DNA from: Prevotellaceae bacterium | GTDB lineage: Bacteria > Bacteroidota > Bacteroidia > Bacteroidales > UBA932 | Length of the DNA: 6,400 nucleotides | Assembly (NCBI GenBank): GCA_031287815.1 | Contig: JAITSM010000006.1 | Coordinates: 1-6,400 of the forward strand | Direction: 5' to 3' | Shown: piece after piece, positions 1-5,643 of the stretch | Layout: each line of letters opens with the position of its first letter | Position numbering within the stretch: position 1 is the stretch's first letter | Translations under genes and position numbers: made by a program | The notes under the pieces: model-generated | What the model was told of the DNA's origin: nothing | Seen by the model: only the letters and a program-made list of their open reading frames with translations | Database searches by the model: none

Positions 1-210
1 GGGGACACTGCAAGCTTCGCAGGGGACACTGCAAGCTTCGCAGGGGACACTGCAAGCTTCGCAGGGGACACTGCAAACTTCGCAGGGGACACTGCAAACT
101 TCGCAGGGGACACTGTAAACTTTGCAGGGGACACTGCAAACTTCGCAGGGGGCACTGTAAACTTTGCAGGGGACACTGCAAGCTTTACAGGGGACACTGG
201 AAACCAAGTA
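1..210. repeat. 21-bp tandem repeat array, nine full copies plus one degenerate copy
   Basis: Head-to-tail units begin at 1, 22, 43, 64, 85, 106, 127, 148 and 169, with a decayed tenth at 190-210. Every unit starts with GGGGACACTG (GGGGGCACTG in copy 8), followed by an 11-nt half of the form YAARCTTYRCA. Copies 1-3 are identical, copies 4, 5 and 7 share an A at unit position 13, and copies 6 and 8 share T at positions 11 and 18. There are no spacers, so this is not CRISPR. One strand-frame stays open through the array but has no start, and the substitutions change amino acids freely, so coding is unlikely. The array touches the window edge and probably continues upstream. The period equals two turns of B-DNA. 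Confidence 0.95.
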
Positions 211-241
211 TACACTATAAATAAAAAAGAGAGGAAAAGTT

Positions 242-916
242 ATGAGAACACCGGATTATATCCCGCAGGGGGATTACAGTTTCCTGGAGTGGGCAACCAC
301 CCTGCTGCACGTCCTGGGACAATCGCTGGAACGCTTCGGCGTCCCGGCAGAGGTGTATGAACGCCTGGGGCTGCTGCGGGACGATTATTTCCGCCAATTC
401 GAGAAAGCCAATACGCCCGGCACGCGTACCGCCATTTCCGTGTTGAACAAAAACAAAGCCCGGGATGCGCTCAAAACGGCGGTGCGGCAAGCAGTGAGGG
501 AATACCTGGCCTACAACCACGCCGTGGAAGACCCCGACCGCAAGGAGCTGGGACTGCGGGTACCTAAAACCTCGCGCACGCCGGCGCCGGTGGCCGCCAC
601 CTATCCCGCCGGATGGGTGGATACGGGTATGATTCGCTGTATCACCATTCATTTCGCCGACCAGCATACCTCCGAGTCCGTCACAAGAGCCAAGCCGCCA
701 GGGCAACACGGCGTGGAAATACGCTGGGTGATGCTCGATACCCCTCCGGTGAACCTCAGCGAACTGACGCACTCGGCGTTCGACACGTGCTCGCCGTTTA
801 CGCTGGAATTTAAGGAGTACGAGCGCGGCAAAACCGTCTATTTCGCCCTCTGCTGGGAAAATACGCGCGGCAAAAAAGGGCCGTGGAGCCCGATGTATAA
901 AGCAGTAATACCATAA
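242..916 (+). CDS. conserved Bacteroidota protein of unknown function, 224 aa
   Basis: I recognise the general type, a hypothetical protein recurrent in Bacteroidales genomes, but no function is known to me. Residues 1-105 look largely helical and contain an ALKTAVRQAVREYLAYNH segment. A Pro/Thr-rich linker (about 108-121, PKTSRTPAPVAATYP) joins a C-terminal half (about 125-224) that reads as beta strands. Its most distinctive motifs are KPPGQHGVEIRW (151-162), the DTPPVN region (166-171) and CWENTRGKKGPWS (204-216) close to the C-terminus. There is no signal peptide or membrane segment, so it is probably cytoplasmic. The ATG is preceded by a purine-rich GAGGAAAAG stretch at ribosome-binding distance. 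It begins 31 bp after the 21-bp repeat array and is more GC-rich than the toxin gene downstream. A fibronectin-like fold for the C-terminal half is only a guess. Confidence 0.85.
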   Translation: MRTPDYIPQGDYSFLEWATTLLHVLGQSLERFGVPAEVYERLGLLRDDYFRQFEKANTPGTRTAISVLNKNKARDALKTAVRQAVREYLAYNHAVEDPDRKELGLRVPKTSRTPAPVAATYPAGWVDTGMIRCITIHFADQHTSESVTRAKPPGQHGVEIRWVMLDTPPVNLSELTHSAFDTCSPFTLEFKEYERGKTVYFALCWENTRGKKGPWSPMYKAVIP

Positions 917-920
917 TTTT

Positions 921-956
921 AATGGAGAATGGAAGAATGGGTTGGCGCCGGCAACC
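921..956. repeat. GGAGAAT-type spacer repeat with a small GC-rich inverted repeat
   Basis: Directly after the stop of the 224-aa gene, TGGAGAA (923-929) is followed by an imperfect copy TGGAAGAA and another TGG. The same start (AATGGAGAATGG) recurs at 5642-5653 after rarA. It is followed by an inverted repeat with arms GGTTG (940-944) and CAACC (952-956) around a 7-nt loop. No T run follows, so it is not a convincing intrinsic terminator. Confidence 0.6.
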
Positions 957-982
957 TTAAACTTTAAACCTTAAACTTTAAA
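955..982. repeat. two direct copies of a 14-bp AT-rich unit
   Basis: CCTTAAACTTTAAA occurs twice in perfect tandem at 955-968 and 969-982. The second copy ends 6 nt before the TTG start of the toxin gene. This CTTTAAAC-type sequence together with the preceding GGAGAAT repeat looks like one composite spacer element rather than a gene-specific leader. Confidence 0.85.
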
Positions 983-988
983 CTACTT

Positions 989-1249
989 TTGAAAACACTT
1001 TATAAGCCTGCTTTCTACAGGGATGTAGAAAAATTTCCACAAAAAATCAGACAGATCATTTTAGATTTTACTGATTTAATCGAAAAAGCAAATGCTTTAA
1101 CAGAAATACCGAGAATGCGGAAAATGGAAGGAGTGGATGATATTTTTCGCATCCACGTTACTTATCGTTATATTATTTTTTTGAAATGGGATAAAGAAAA
1201 TCAAATGGCCATCGTAACGAATGCCAGCTCCCGCGAAGGCGCCTATTAA
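989..1249 (+). CDS. RelE/ParE-like type II toxin (plasmid-stabilisation family), TTG start
   Basis: The 86-aa product has the length and layout of RelE/ParE superfamily toxins: a start strand (KTLYKPAFYRDVEK), two helices (about 9-36), then the strand-rich core KMEGVDDIFRIHVTYRYIIFLKW (45-67) and a last strand ending SSREGAY. R54, R60 and R82 occupy places where family members carry basic residues; catalysis is not proven from this. RelE members cut mRNA on the ribosome and ParE members poison gyrase; the sequence alone does not decide between them. An in-frame stop lies at 965-967 and the only start that keeps the first strand is TTG at 989, so either a TTG start is used or the original ATG has decayed. 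No co-directional antitoxin follows. Instead, a convergent HTH gene overlaps the stop by 4 nt. Confidence 0.75.
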   Translation: MKTLYKPAFYRDVEKFPQKIRQIILDFTDLIEKANALTEIPRMRKMEGVDDIFRIHVTYRYIIFLKWDKENQMAIVTNASSREGAY

Positions 1250-1563
1250 CGTAATTTGTTTAATTGCTCTTTGGTCACAAATCCCGGTTCGTCCAGCGAT
1301 AGCTTTACTTTTTTCAAATACCGGGTATTTTCTTCCGGCGACAACTCCATTTCGTTTTTCACGAGCTGCGCAATCTTTAGCATGTCGTCAATGGCAAACG
1401 CCTTTTTCTTTCTCTTGGCATAAAAAGTGCTTTTGGGTATCTGCAACTTCTTGGCAATATAATCAACGCGGTAACCCGACTTTTTTATGATATCCGGTAC
1501 GGCATCCATGATAGCGGCATAGTCGTTGATTGTTTGTACAAATGCGTCTCTGGTAATTTCCAT
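1246..1563 (-). CDS. small helix-turn-helix DNA-binding protein, possible antitoxin or regulator
   Basis: The 105-aa product has a helix-turn-helix at about 32-50 (VDYIAKKLQIPKSTFYAKR), followed by a basic KRKKK stretch (50-54) and helices to about 70. The charged C-terminal third has no obvious domain. I chose the ATG at 1563. The frame is open upstream to 1728, but that extension would run through the rmuC promoter and start, and the gene's own promoter lies at 1580-1610, leaving a leader of about 10 nt. The stop overlaps the toxin stop in a shared TTAA. An antitoxin or autoregulator role is inferred from the HTH and from tail-to-tail contact with a RelE-like toxin. It could equally be an independent Xre-like regulator of itself and rmuC. 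I do not recognise a named family. Confidence 0.8.
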   Translation of the reverse strand: MEITRDAFVQTINDYAAIMDAVPDIIKKSGYRVDYIAKKLQIPKSTFYAKRKKKAFAIDDMLKIAQLVKNEMELSPEENTRYLKKVKLSLDEPGFVTKEQLNKLR

Positions 1564-1579
1564 AACAACAATTTTTCTG

Positions 1580-1610
1580 CAAATGTACAAAAGCGTCTTG
1601 AATATTGCAA
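1580..1610 (-). promoter_or_regulatory. Bacteroidota-type promoter for the HTH gene
   Basis: Reading the minus strand, TTG (complement of 1608-1610) is followed after 20 nt by TACATTTG (complement of 1580-1587), matching the Bacteroidota primary sigma pattern TTG - N19-21 - TAnnTTTG. The predicted transcript would start about 10 nt before the ATG at 1563. Confidence 0.75.
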
Positions 1611-1611
1611 G
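1597..1611. promoter_or_regulatory. CTTG-N7-CAAG inverted repeat spanning both -33 elements, candidate operator
   Basis: The -33 elements of the two divergent promoters face each other as CTTG (1597-1600) and CAAG (1608-1611). The centre lies between both start sites, so a dimer bound here could block both promoters. Part of the symmetry follows simply from two -33 elements facing each other. Operator function is therefore inference. Confidence 0.4.
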
Positions 1612-1627
1612 AAAAAGTCTATCTTTG
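1597..1627 (+). promoter_or_regulatory. Bacteroidota-type promoter for rmuC
   Basis: CTTG at 1597-1600 is followed after 19 nt by TATCTTTG at 1620-1627, a full match to TTG - N19 - TAnnTTTG. The expected start site near 1634 gives a leader of about 16 nt before the ATG at 1650. This argues against a TTG start at 1605, which lies inside the promoter. Confidence 0.8.
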
Positions 1628-1649
1628 CGTACATTTTTTTTCTCACGAG

Positions 1650-2915
1650 ATGATGATTTTTCTTTATATTCTTCTTTCTGCGATGGTGGTTTTTTGCATG
1701 GCGTTAAGTTATTTGCTGTGGAAAACAAGACAGCCGAAACCGGCGGAAAATACGGTGGCGCGCCCGCTGTACGACGAACTGAAAACCGAAGTGCAGCAAA
1801 AAAACGAGGCGCTTATGGCGGCAAAATCCGAACTGGCCAAGGCGCAGGAACGCATTAGTATCCTGTCGCAGGAAATGTACCGGCTGCAGGAAACATTTAA
1901 GCTGGAATTCCGCAATGTGGCCAATGATTTGCTCGAAGAAAAAAGCAGGAAATTTACGGAGTTGAATGAAAAAAATATCGGCGCGGTGTTGCAGCCGCTC
2001 AAGGAGCGGATTACCGATTTTGAAAAAAAGGTGGAAGAAACCTATAGCCGCGAAACCCGCGAGAAAACCGCCCTGCGCAAAGAGCTGGAGCAAATGATGA
2101 AACTCAACCAGCAAGTCAGCGACGACGCCAACAGGTTGACCAAAGCCCTCAAGGGCGACAGTAAACTGCAGGGCGACTGGGGCGAAGTGCAACTGGAACT
2201 GATTCTGGAGAAAGCCGGGCTGCTGCGCGACGTCCACTACCGCAAACAGGATAATTTTAAAACGGAGGACGGCGCCAACGTGCGTCCCGACTATATTATC
2301 AACCTGCCGGAGAATAAGCATTTTGTTATCGACGCCAAAGTTTCGCTTACGGCCTACGAGCAATTCTATAATACCGAAGAGGAAACGCCACGCGCCAGGT
2401 TCCTGTCGGAACACCTTGCCAGTATCCAGCGGCATATTACCGACCTGGGCGCGAAAAATTACCAGTTACTGTACGGTATCCATCCGCCGGACTATGTATT
2501 GCTGTTTGTTCCGCTGGAAGCGGCGCTCACCGCCGCCCTGCGGGAAGACAGTTCGCTGTTTGAAAAAGCGCTGGCAAAAAATATTGCGCTGGTGTCGCCT
2601 TCCACCCTGCTGGCCACGCTTCGTACCATTTCGTTTATCTGGAAACAGGAAAACCAAAAGCGCAATGTCCTGGAGATTGCCAAAGAAGGCGGCGCGCTGT
2701 ACGATAAATTCGTGGCGTTTATGAATGACCTGGTAAATGTGGGCAAACGGCTGCAAGATACTAAAAAGGAATACGACGGCGCCATGAACAAACTGTTCGA
2801 GTCATCGAAAAAACGCGATACTATTATCGGGAGAATAGAACACCTGCGAACGTTGGGCGCCGATGCTACCAAACAATTACCACAAATTTTGCTGGACAGG
2901 GCGGGAGAGGAGTAG
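1650..2915 (+). CDS. rmuC: DNA recombination protein RmuC homologue
   Basis: The 421-aa product matches RmuC in order and length. It has an N-terminal membrane anchor (about 2-23), a long charged coiled coil (about 40-165), then the conserved RmuC core starting near KLQGDWGEVQLE (about 172-183). A PD-(D/E)XK-like nuclease signature follows: D214 in the RPDY motif and D228/K230 in VIDAKVS. Later conserved blocks include YVLLFVPLEAAL and VSPSTLLATLRTISFIW. RmuC is known genetically in E. coli to limit recombination at inverted repeats; the nuclease role is inferred from the fold. Start choice: ATG at 1650 (a second ATG at 1653 is possible) fits the promoter just upstream and puts the membrane segment at the N-terminus. 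It is divergent from the HTH gene and ends 4 nt from the convergent lysine-rich gene. Confidence 0.95.
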   Translation: MMIFLYILLSAMVVFCMALSYLLWKTRQPKPAENTVARPLYDELKTEVQQKNEALMAAKSELAKAQERISILSQEMYRLQETFKLEFRNVANDLLEEKSRKFTELNEKNIGAVLQPLKERITDFEKKVEETYSRETREKTALRKELEQMMKLNQQVSDDANRLTKALKGDSKLQGDWGEVQLELILEKAGLLRDVHYRKQDNFKTEDGANVRPDYIINLPENKHFVIDAKVSLTAYEQFYNTEEETPRARFLSEHLASIQRHITDLGAKNYQLLYGIHPPDYVLLFVPLEAALTAALREDSSLFEKALAKNIALVSPSTLLATLRTISFIWKQENQKRNVLEIAKEGGALYDKFVAFMNDLVNVGKRLQDTKKEYDGAMNKLFESSKKRDTIIGRIEHLRTLGADATKQLPQILLDRAGEE

Positions 2916-2919
2916 GCGA

Positions 2920-3837
2920 TTATTCGTCTTCGACTACATCGTCCAGGTCGTCGTCCTTGTCATCGTCTGCGGAGTCGGGGATTTCGTTCCCGTCGTCGTC
3001 CACATCGGGTACGCTGCCGAAGAGTTTCTTTTCCACTTCTTCGTAGTCGGTATCGACCTGCACGTCTATCTTTATTAAATACACGGCGTCTTCGACTTCC
3101 AGTGTAATGGCATAGAAAAACGACCCGTCGGCTTTATCGACTTTCATGATTTTGTCCATGTAGTCGGAATAGCCGCGCGGAAAACGTTCGCGCATCACTT
3201 CCTGCAATTCCGGCGAGAGGTTTCTATGGTTGACCACCAACCGGCGTTTCCCGTTAGGGGGCATAACAATCCGGTGGGGGAATTGCGGGCGCGTCGGGAG
3301 CGCGTTTTTTACCGCTTCTTTTAGGGTGTTTTTTTCTGTTTTTACAGGTATTGCCGGTTTCTGTACTTTTTTCACCGGCGGCGCTTTCGGGGCAGCGGTT
3401 ACTTTTTTTACCGGCTTTGGGGGAGCCGTTACTTTCTTTGTGGCCGGTTTCAGCTGTTTTTTAACCGGTTGGGTTGTTTTCAGCGGTTTCTTCACCATCT
3501 TTTTGGCTACAACCTTGTTCTTCGCTTCTACTTTTACTTTCTTTGCCGGTTTTTTGCTGGTTTTCGCAGTGCTGGTAACTACTTTTTTCTTAGCAATCAT
3601 TTTTTTCTTTACGGTTGGTTTTAGTACTTTCTTCTTTACGGTGTTTTTTATGGATTTTACTTTTGCAACCGCTTTTTTAGCCGGTGCAGGTTTTGCCTTC
3701 ACCGGCTTTTTAGGAGTTGCTTTTTTTGCCTTTGCGGTAATGGTTTTCTTCGATTTCGCCGGAGCGGCTTTTTTTATTGTTTTTTTTGCCGCGCTTTTGG
3801 CAACCGTTTTTTGGGATTTCTGTTTTATTTTTGTCAT
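2920..3837 (-). CDS. histone H1-like lysine-rich protein with a conserved C-terminal domain and acidic tail
   Basis: The 305-aa product has three parts. Residues 1-180 are a low-complexity tail of Lys, Ala, Pro, Val and Thr with recurring PAKK, KKPVK and PPVKK motifs. By hand count it has 63 Lys, no Arg, and only three acidic residues (E104, E168, E173). Residues about 185-275 form a compact domain (HRIVMPPNGKRRLVV, LQEVMRERFPRGYSDYM, FFYAITLEVEDAVYLIKIDV) resembling small hypothetical proteins of Bacteroidales. Residues 278-305 are an Asp/Glu tail. Eukaryotic H1-like tails in bacteria bind and compact DNA, so a nucleoid-associated role is likely but inferred. The acidic end could shield the basic tail or bind a partner. 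There is no signal peptide. No TAnnTTTG promoter was found upstream on this strand. It converges with rmuC, with 4 nt between stops. Confidence 0.88.
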   Translation of the reverse strand: MTKIKQKSQKTVAKSAAKKTIKKAAPAKSKKTITAKAKKATPKKPVKAKPAPAKKAVAKVKSIKNTVKKKVLKPTVKKKMIAKKKVVTSTAKTSKKPAKKVKVEAKNKVVAKKMVKKPLKTTQPVKKQLKPATKKVTAPPKPVKKVTAAPKAPPVKKVQKPAIPVKTEKNTLKEAVKNALPTRPQFPHRIVMPPNGKRRLVVNHRNLSPELQEVMRERFPRGYSDYMDKIMKVDKADGSFFYAITLEVEDAVYLIKIDVQVDTDYEEVEKKLFGSVPDVDDDGNEIPDSADDDKDDDLDDVVEDE

Positions 3838-3976
3838 AAATATATAGCTTTAGTAGTTTGAAATTTTTTGCAATTATACATTAAAATTTTAAATTGCATA
3901 TCATACGGTACAAATTTTTTATATTTATGCGCCTTCGGAAGCGGAAGCGAAAAATATAAATAAGAAATTGCATTAC

Positions 3977-3994
3977 AATTATATATATATAATT
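3977..3994. repeat. perfect 18-bp AT-only palindrome
   Basis: AATT, then ATATATATAT, then AATT reads the same on both strands. It lies between the divergent histone-like and rarA genes. In so AT-rich a spacer it may be chance, or it may be a site that melts or bends easily. Confidence 0.7.
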
Positions 3995-4176
3995 AGTAAC
4001 GTATATGTTTTTGTTATAAACTGTATGGTTATATTTTTATATAATAATTTATAAATAAAAAGTATATAAACGTTTTTATCCGGCTAAATACACTACAGTG
4101 ATTTAAGTTATGAGATATGGATTTTTTTTCTAATTTTATTCAATCCGGTAACTAAAAACGCATTGTACCAAAAAAA

Positions 4177-4208
4177 TTTTAGGCATCCAACATTTTTCTC
4201 TATTTTTG
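4177..4208 (+). promoter_or_regulatory. rarA: possible Bacteroidota-type promoter upstream of rarA
   Basis: TATTTTTG (4201-4208) fully matches TAnnTTTG. The -33 region is weak: TTTT at 4177-4180, 20 nt upstream, in place of TTTG. If used, the leader before rarA would be about 135 nt and would contain the inverted-repeat element at 4219-4313. Confidence 0.4.
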
Positions 4209-4218
4209 TAGAAAAAAT

Positions 4219-4313
4219 TAATTGGAACATAACAAGCCGTGAGCATGCAACTAAGAAATAGTCCTTATAATCAACATATATGGTTGTTGTACAATTAACG
4301 TTATGTTGAATTA
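4219..4313. repeat. 95-bp element bounded by 14-15-bp imperfect inverted repeats
   Basis: The left arm, TAATT-GG-AACATAAC (4219-4233), is mirrored by the right arm, GTTATGTT-G-AATTA (4300-4313), matching at 13 positions with one bulge. The 66-nt interior contains CAAC...GTTG (4272-4286) and the palindrome TTGTACAA (4287-4294). TAGAAA occurs just outside the left arm and again overlapping the right end, but this is too weak to call a target duplication. It could be a structured leader of rarA or a small MITE-like remnant. Confidence 0.5.
4245..4298 (+). CDS. possible 17-aa leader ORF ahead of rarA (speculative)
   Basis: Inside the inverted-repeat element, ATG at 4245 opens a 17-codon frame, MQLRNSPYNQHIWLLYN, ending TAA at 4296-4298. 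An in-frame GTG at 4239 could add two residues. It sits downstream of the possible promoter and 53 nt before the rarA start. Nothing shows that it is translated, and frames this short arise by chance. Confidence 0.15.
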   Translation: MQLRNSPYNQHIWLLYN

Positions 4314-4351
4314 GAAATTTCCGATTATCCCTATTTTAACAAAAAGCAATC

Positions 4352-5638
4352 TTGTCGACCAAACCTACCATACCACTTCCCGAACGCATGCGGCCACAAA
4401 CGCTTGACGGATACGTTGGGCAACATCACCTGGTCGCGCCCGGCTCTGTGTTGCGCAATATGATTGATTCGGGCAACATTGCTTCATTCATCCTCTGGGG
4501 GCCGCCCGGCGTGGGAAAAACGACTTTGGCGCGGATTATCGCCAATACCTTAAACAGGCAATTTTTCAGCCTTTCGGCAATAAATTCGGGCGTAAAAGAT
4601 GTGCGCGACGTCATAGACAAAGCTAAAAACCAGCGTTTTTTCAATAGCCCTCCTCCGATCCTGTTTATCGACGAAATCCATCGTTTCAGCAAGGCGCAAC
4701 AGGATTCGCTGCTGGGCGCTGTAGAAAACGGAACGATCGTGCTGATTGGCGCGACTACCGAAAATCCTTCTTTTGAAGTAATTTCGCCGTTGCTCTCGCG
4801 CTCGCAGGTGTTTGTGCTGAAATCGCTCGAAAAGGAAGACCTGGAAGCGCTGTTAGAATACAGCATCACCAAAGACAGCTACTTGAAGACGCGCACTTTC
4901 GACATTCAGGAAACGGAGGCGCTATTCCGTTTTTCCGGCGGGGACGCACGCAAATTGCTTAATATTATTGACCTGATTGTAGGTACTTACAAGGAGGATG
5001 AACCGGTAGTCATCAATAATTCCATTGTGGCGCAACGCTTGCAGGAAAATATTGCCCTCTACGACAAAAACGGCGAACAGCACTACGATATTATCTCCGC
5101 CTTCATCAAAAGCATGCGCGGCAGTGACCCCAATGCGGCGGTCTACTGGCTGGCGCGGATGCTCGCCGGCGGCGAAGACCCGCTGTTTATCGCGCGGCGG
5201 ATGCTCATCCTCGCGTCGGAAGACGTCGGCATTGCCAACCCCAACGCCCTCCTGCTGGCCAACGCCTGCTTCGACGCGGTAGATAAAATCGGCATGCCCG
5301 AAGCCCGGATAATCCTTTCGGAAACGGCTGTATATCTCGCCACTTCCCCAAAAAGCAACAGTACTTACACCGCCATTGAAACGGCAGCCGCGCTGATCAA
5401 CGACACCGGCGATTTGCCGGTACCCCTCCACCTCCGCAACGCCCCTACCCGGTTGATGAAAGATTTGGGCTACCACAAAAATTATAAATATGCCCATGAT
5501 TTTGAAAACAATTTTGTAAACCTTGAATACCTGCCCGAAAAAATCTCCGGAACACGGCTCTTTGAGCCCTCGAATAACCCGAAAGAAAACAGCCTGAGAG
5601 AACTATTACAAAAACTCTGGAAAAAATACGGATACTAA
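4352..5638 (+). CDS. rarA: replication-associated recombination protein A (RarA/MgsA, AAA+ ATPase), TTG start
   Basis: The 428-aa product is full length for RarA, a clamp-loader-like AAA+ ATPase acting at stalled replication forks. The sequence shows the N-terminal PLPERMRP motif (8-15), Walker A GPPGVGKTT (50-58, K56) and Walker B ILFIDEIHRF (103-112, D107/E108). Sensor 1 follows in IGATTENPSF (132-141), then the arginine-finger region SPLLSR (R150) and sensor 2 in GGDARKLL (R200). The C-terminal oligomerisation part carries HYDIISAFIKSMRGSDP, ANPNALLLANACFD and LRNAPTRLMKDLGY. Start choice: the ATG at 4388 would remove the conserved PLPER residues and an in-frame stop lies at 4337-4339, leaving TTG at 4352 as the only plausible start. 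kdsA follows 110 bp downstream on the same strand and may be partly co-transcribed. Confidence 0.96.
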   Translation: MSTKPTIPLPERMRPQTLDGYVGQHHLVAPGSVLRNMIDSGNIASFILWGPPGVGKTTLARIIANTLNRQFFSLSAINSGVKDVRDVIDKAKNQRFFNSPPPILFIDEIHRFSKAQQDSLLGAVENGTIVLIGATTENPSFEVISPLLSRSQVFVLKSLEKEDLEALLEYSITKDSYLKTRTFDIQETEALFRFSGGDARKLLNIIDLIVGTYKEDEPVVINNSIVAQRLQENIALYDKNGEQHYDIISAFIKSMRGSDPNAAVYWLARMLAGGEDPLFIARRMLILASEDVGIANPNALLLANACFDAVDKIGMPEARIILSETAVYLATSPKSNSTYTAIETAAALINDTGDLPVPLHLRNAPTRLMKDLGYHKNYKYAHDFENNFVNLEYLPEKISGTRLFEPSNNPKENSLRELLQKLWKKYGY

Positions 5639-5643
5639 TCTAA

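Larger units (their letters stand above)
3838..4351. other. 514-bp AT-rich spacer between divergent genes
   Basis: This spacer separates the start of the lysine-rich gene (minus strand) from rarA (plus strand). It is extremely AT-rich, especially 3838-4080, and contains no ORF of convincing size. It holds TGCAATT (3869-3875) inverted to AATTGCA (3892-3898), an 18-bp palindrome (3977-3994), a possible promoter (4177-4208) and a 95-bp inverted-repeat element (4219-4313). AAATTGCAT repeats directly at 3891 and 3965. I found no DnaA-box cluster, so I do not call an origin. Confidence 0.8.

Noticed and set aside
1..210. Array as CRISPR or as a repeat protein (heptapeptide GDTASFA)
   Set aside because: There are no spacers between units, and the open frame has no start in the window and ends at 358-360 inside the next gene. 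Substitutions show no coding bias. A protein starting upstream of the window cannot be fully excluded.
940..956. Intrinsic terminator after the 224-aa gene
   Set aside because: The stem is only 5 bp with a 7-nt loop and no T tract follows.
984..991. TACTTTTG as promoter of the toxin gene
   Set aside because: It overlaps the only available start codon and lacks a TTG -33 element at the right spacing.
1605..1649. TTG start for rmuC at 1605
   Set aside because: It lies within the promoter (1597-1627), upstream of the expected transcript start. ATG 1650 places the membrane segment at the N-terminus.
1564..1728. N-terminal extension of the HTH gene to an ATG at 1728
   Set aside because: It would overlap the rmuC start and both promoters, and adds a low-complexity stretch. 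The ATG at 1563 has its own promoter at the right distance.
3230..3847. 205-aa Phe/Ala-rich hydrophobic ORF on the plus strand
   Set aside because: It is the antisense image of the Lys codons of the histone-like gene (AAA/AAG read as TTT/CTT and frame-shifted Phe codons), with no homology-like motifs. The minus-strand frame has a clear domain structure.
3929..3950. Hairpin around GCGCCTTCGGAAGCGGAAGCG
   Set aside because: The possible stem has internal mismatches and no T tract on either strand at terminator distance; it is a GC-rich island but not a supported element.
3838..4351. Replication origin in the AT-rich spacer
   Set aside because: No cluster of DnaA boxes was found; TTATCC occurs (4076, 4325) but without the rest of the box, and the gene context is not typical.
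4922..5497. 191-aa ORF antisense to rarA
   Set aside because: It lies wholly within a well-conserved AAA+ gene on the other strand and has no recognisable motif or promoter.
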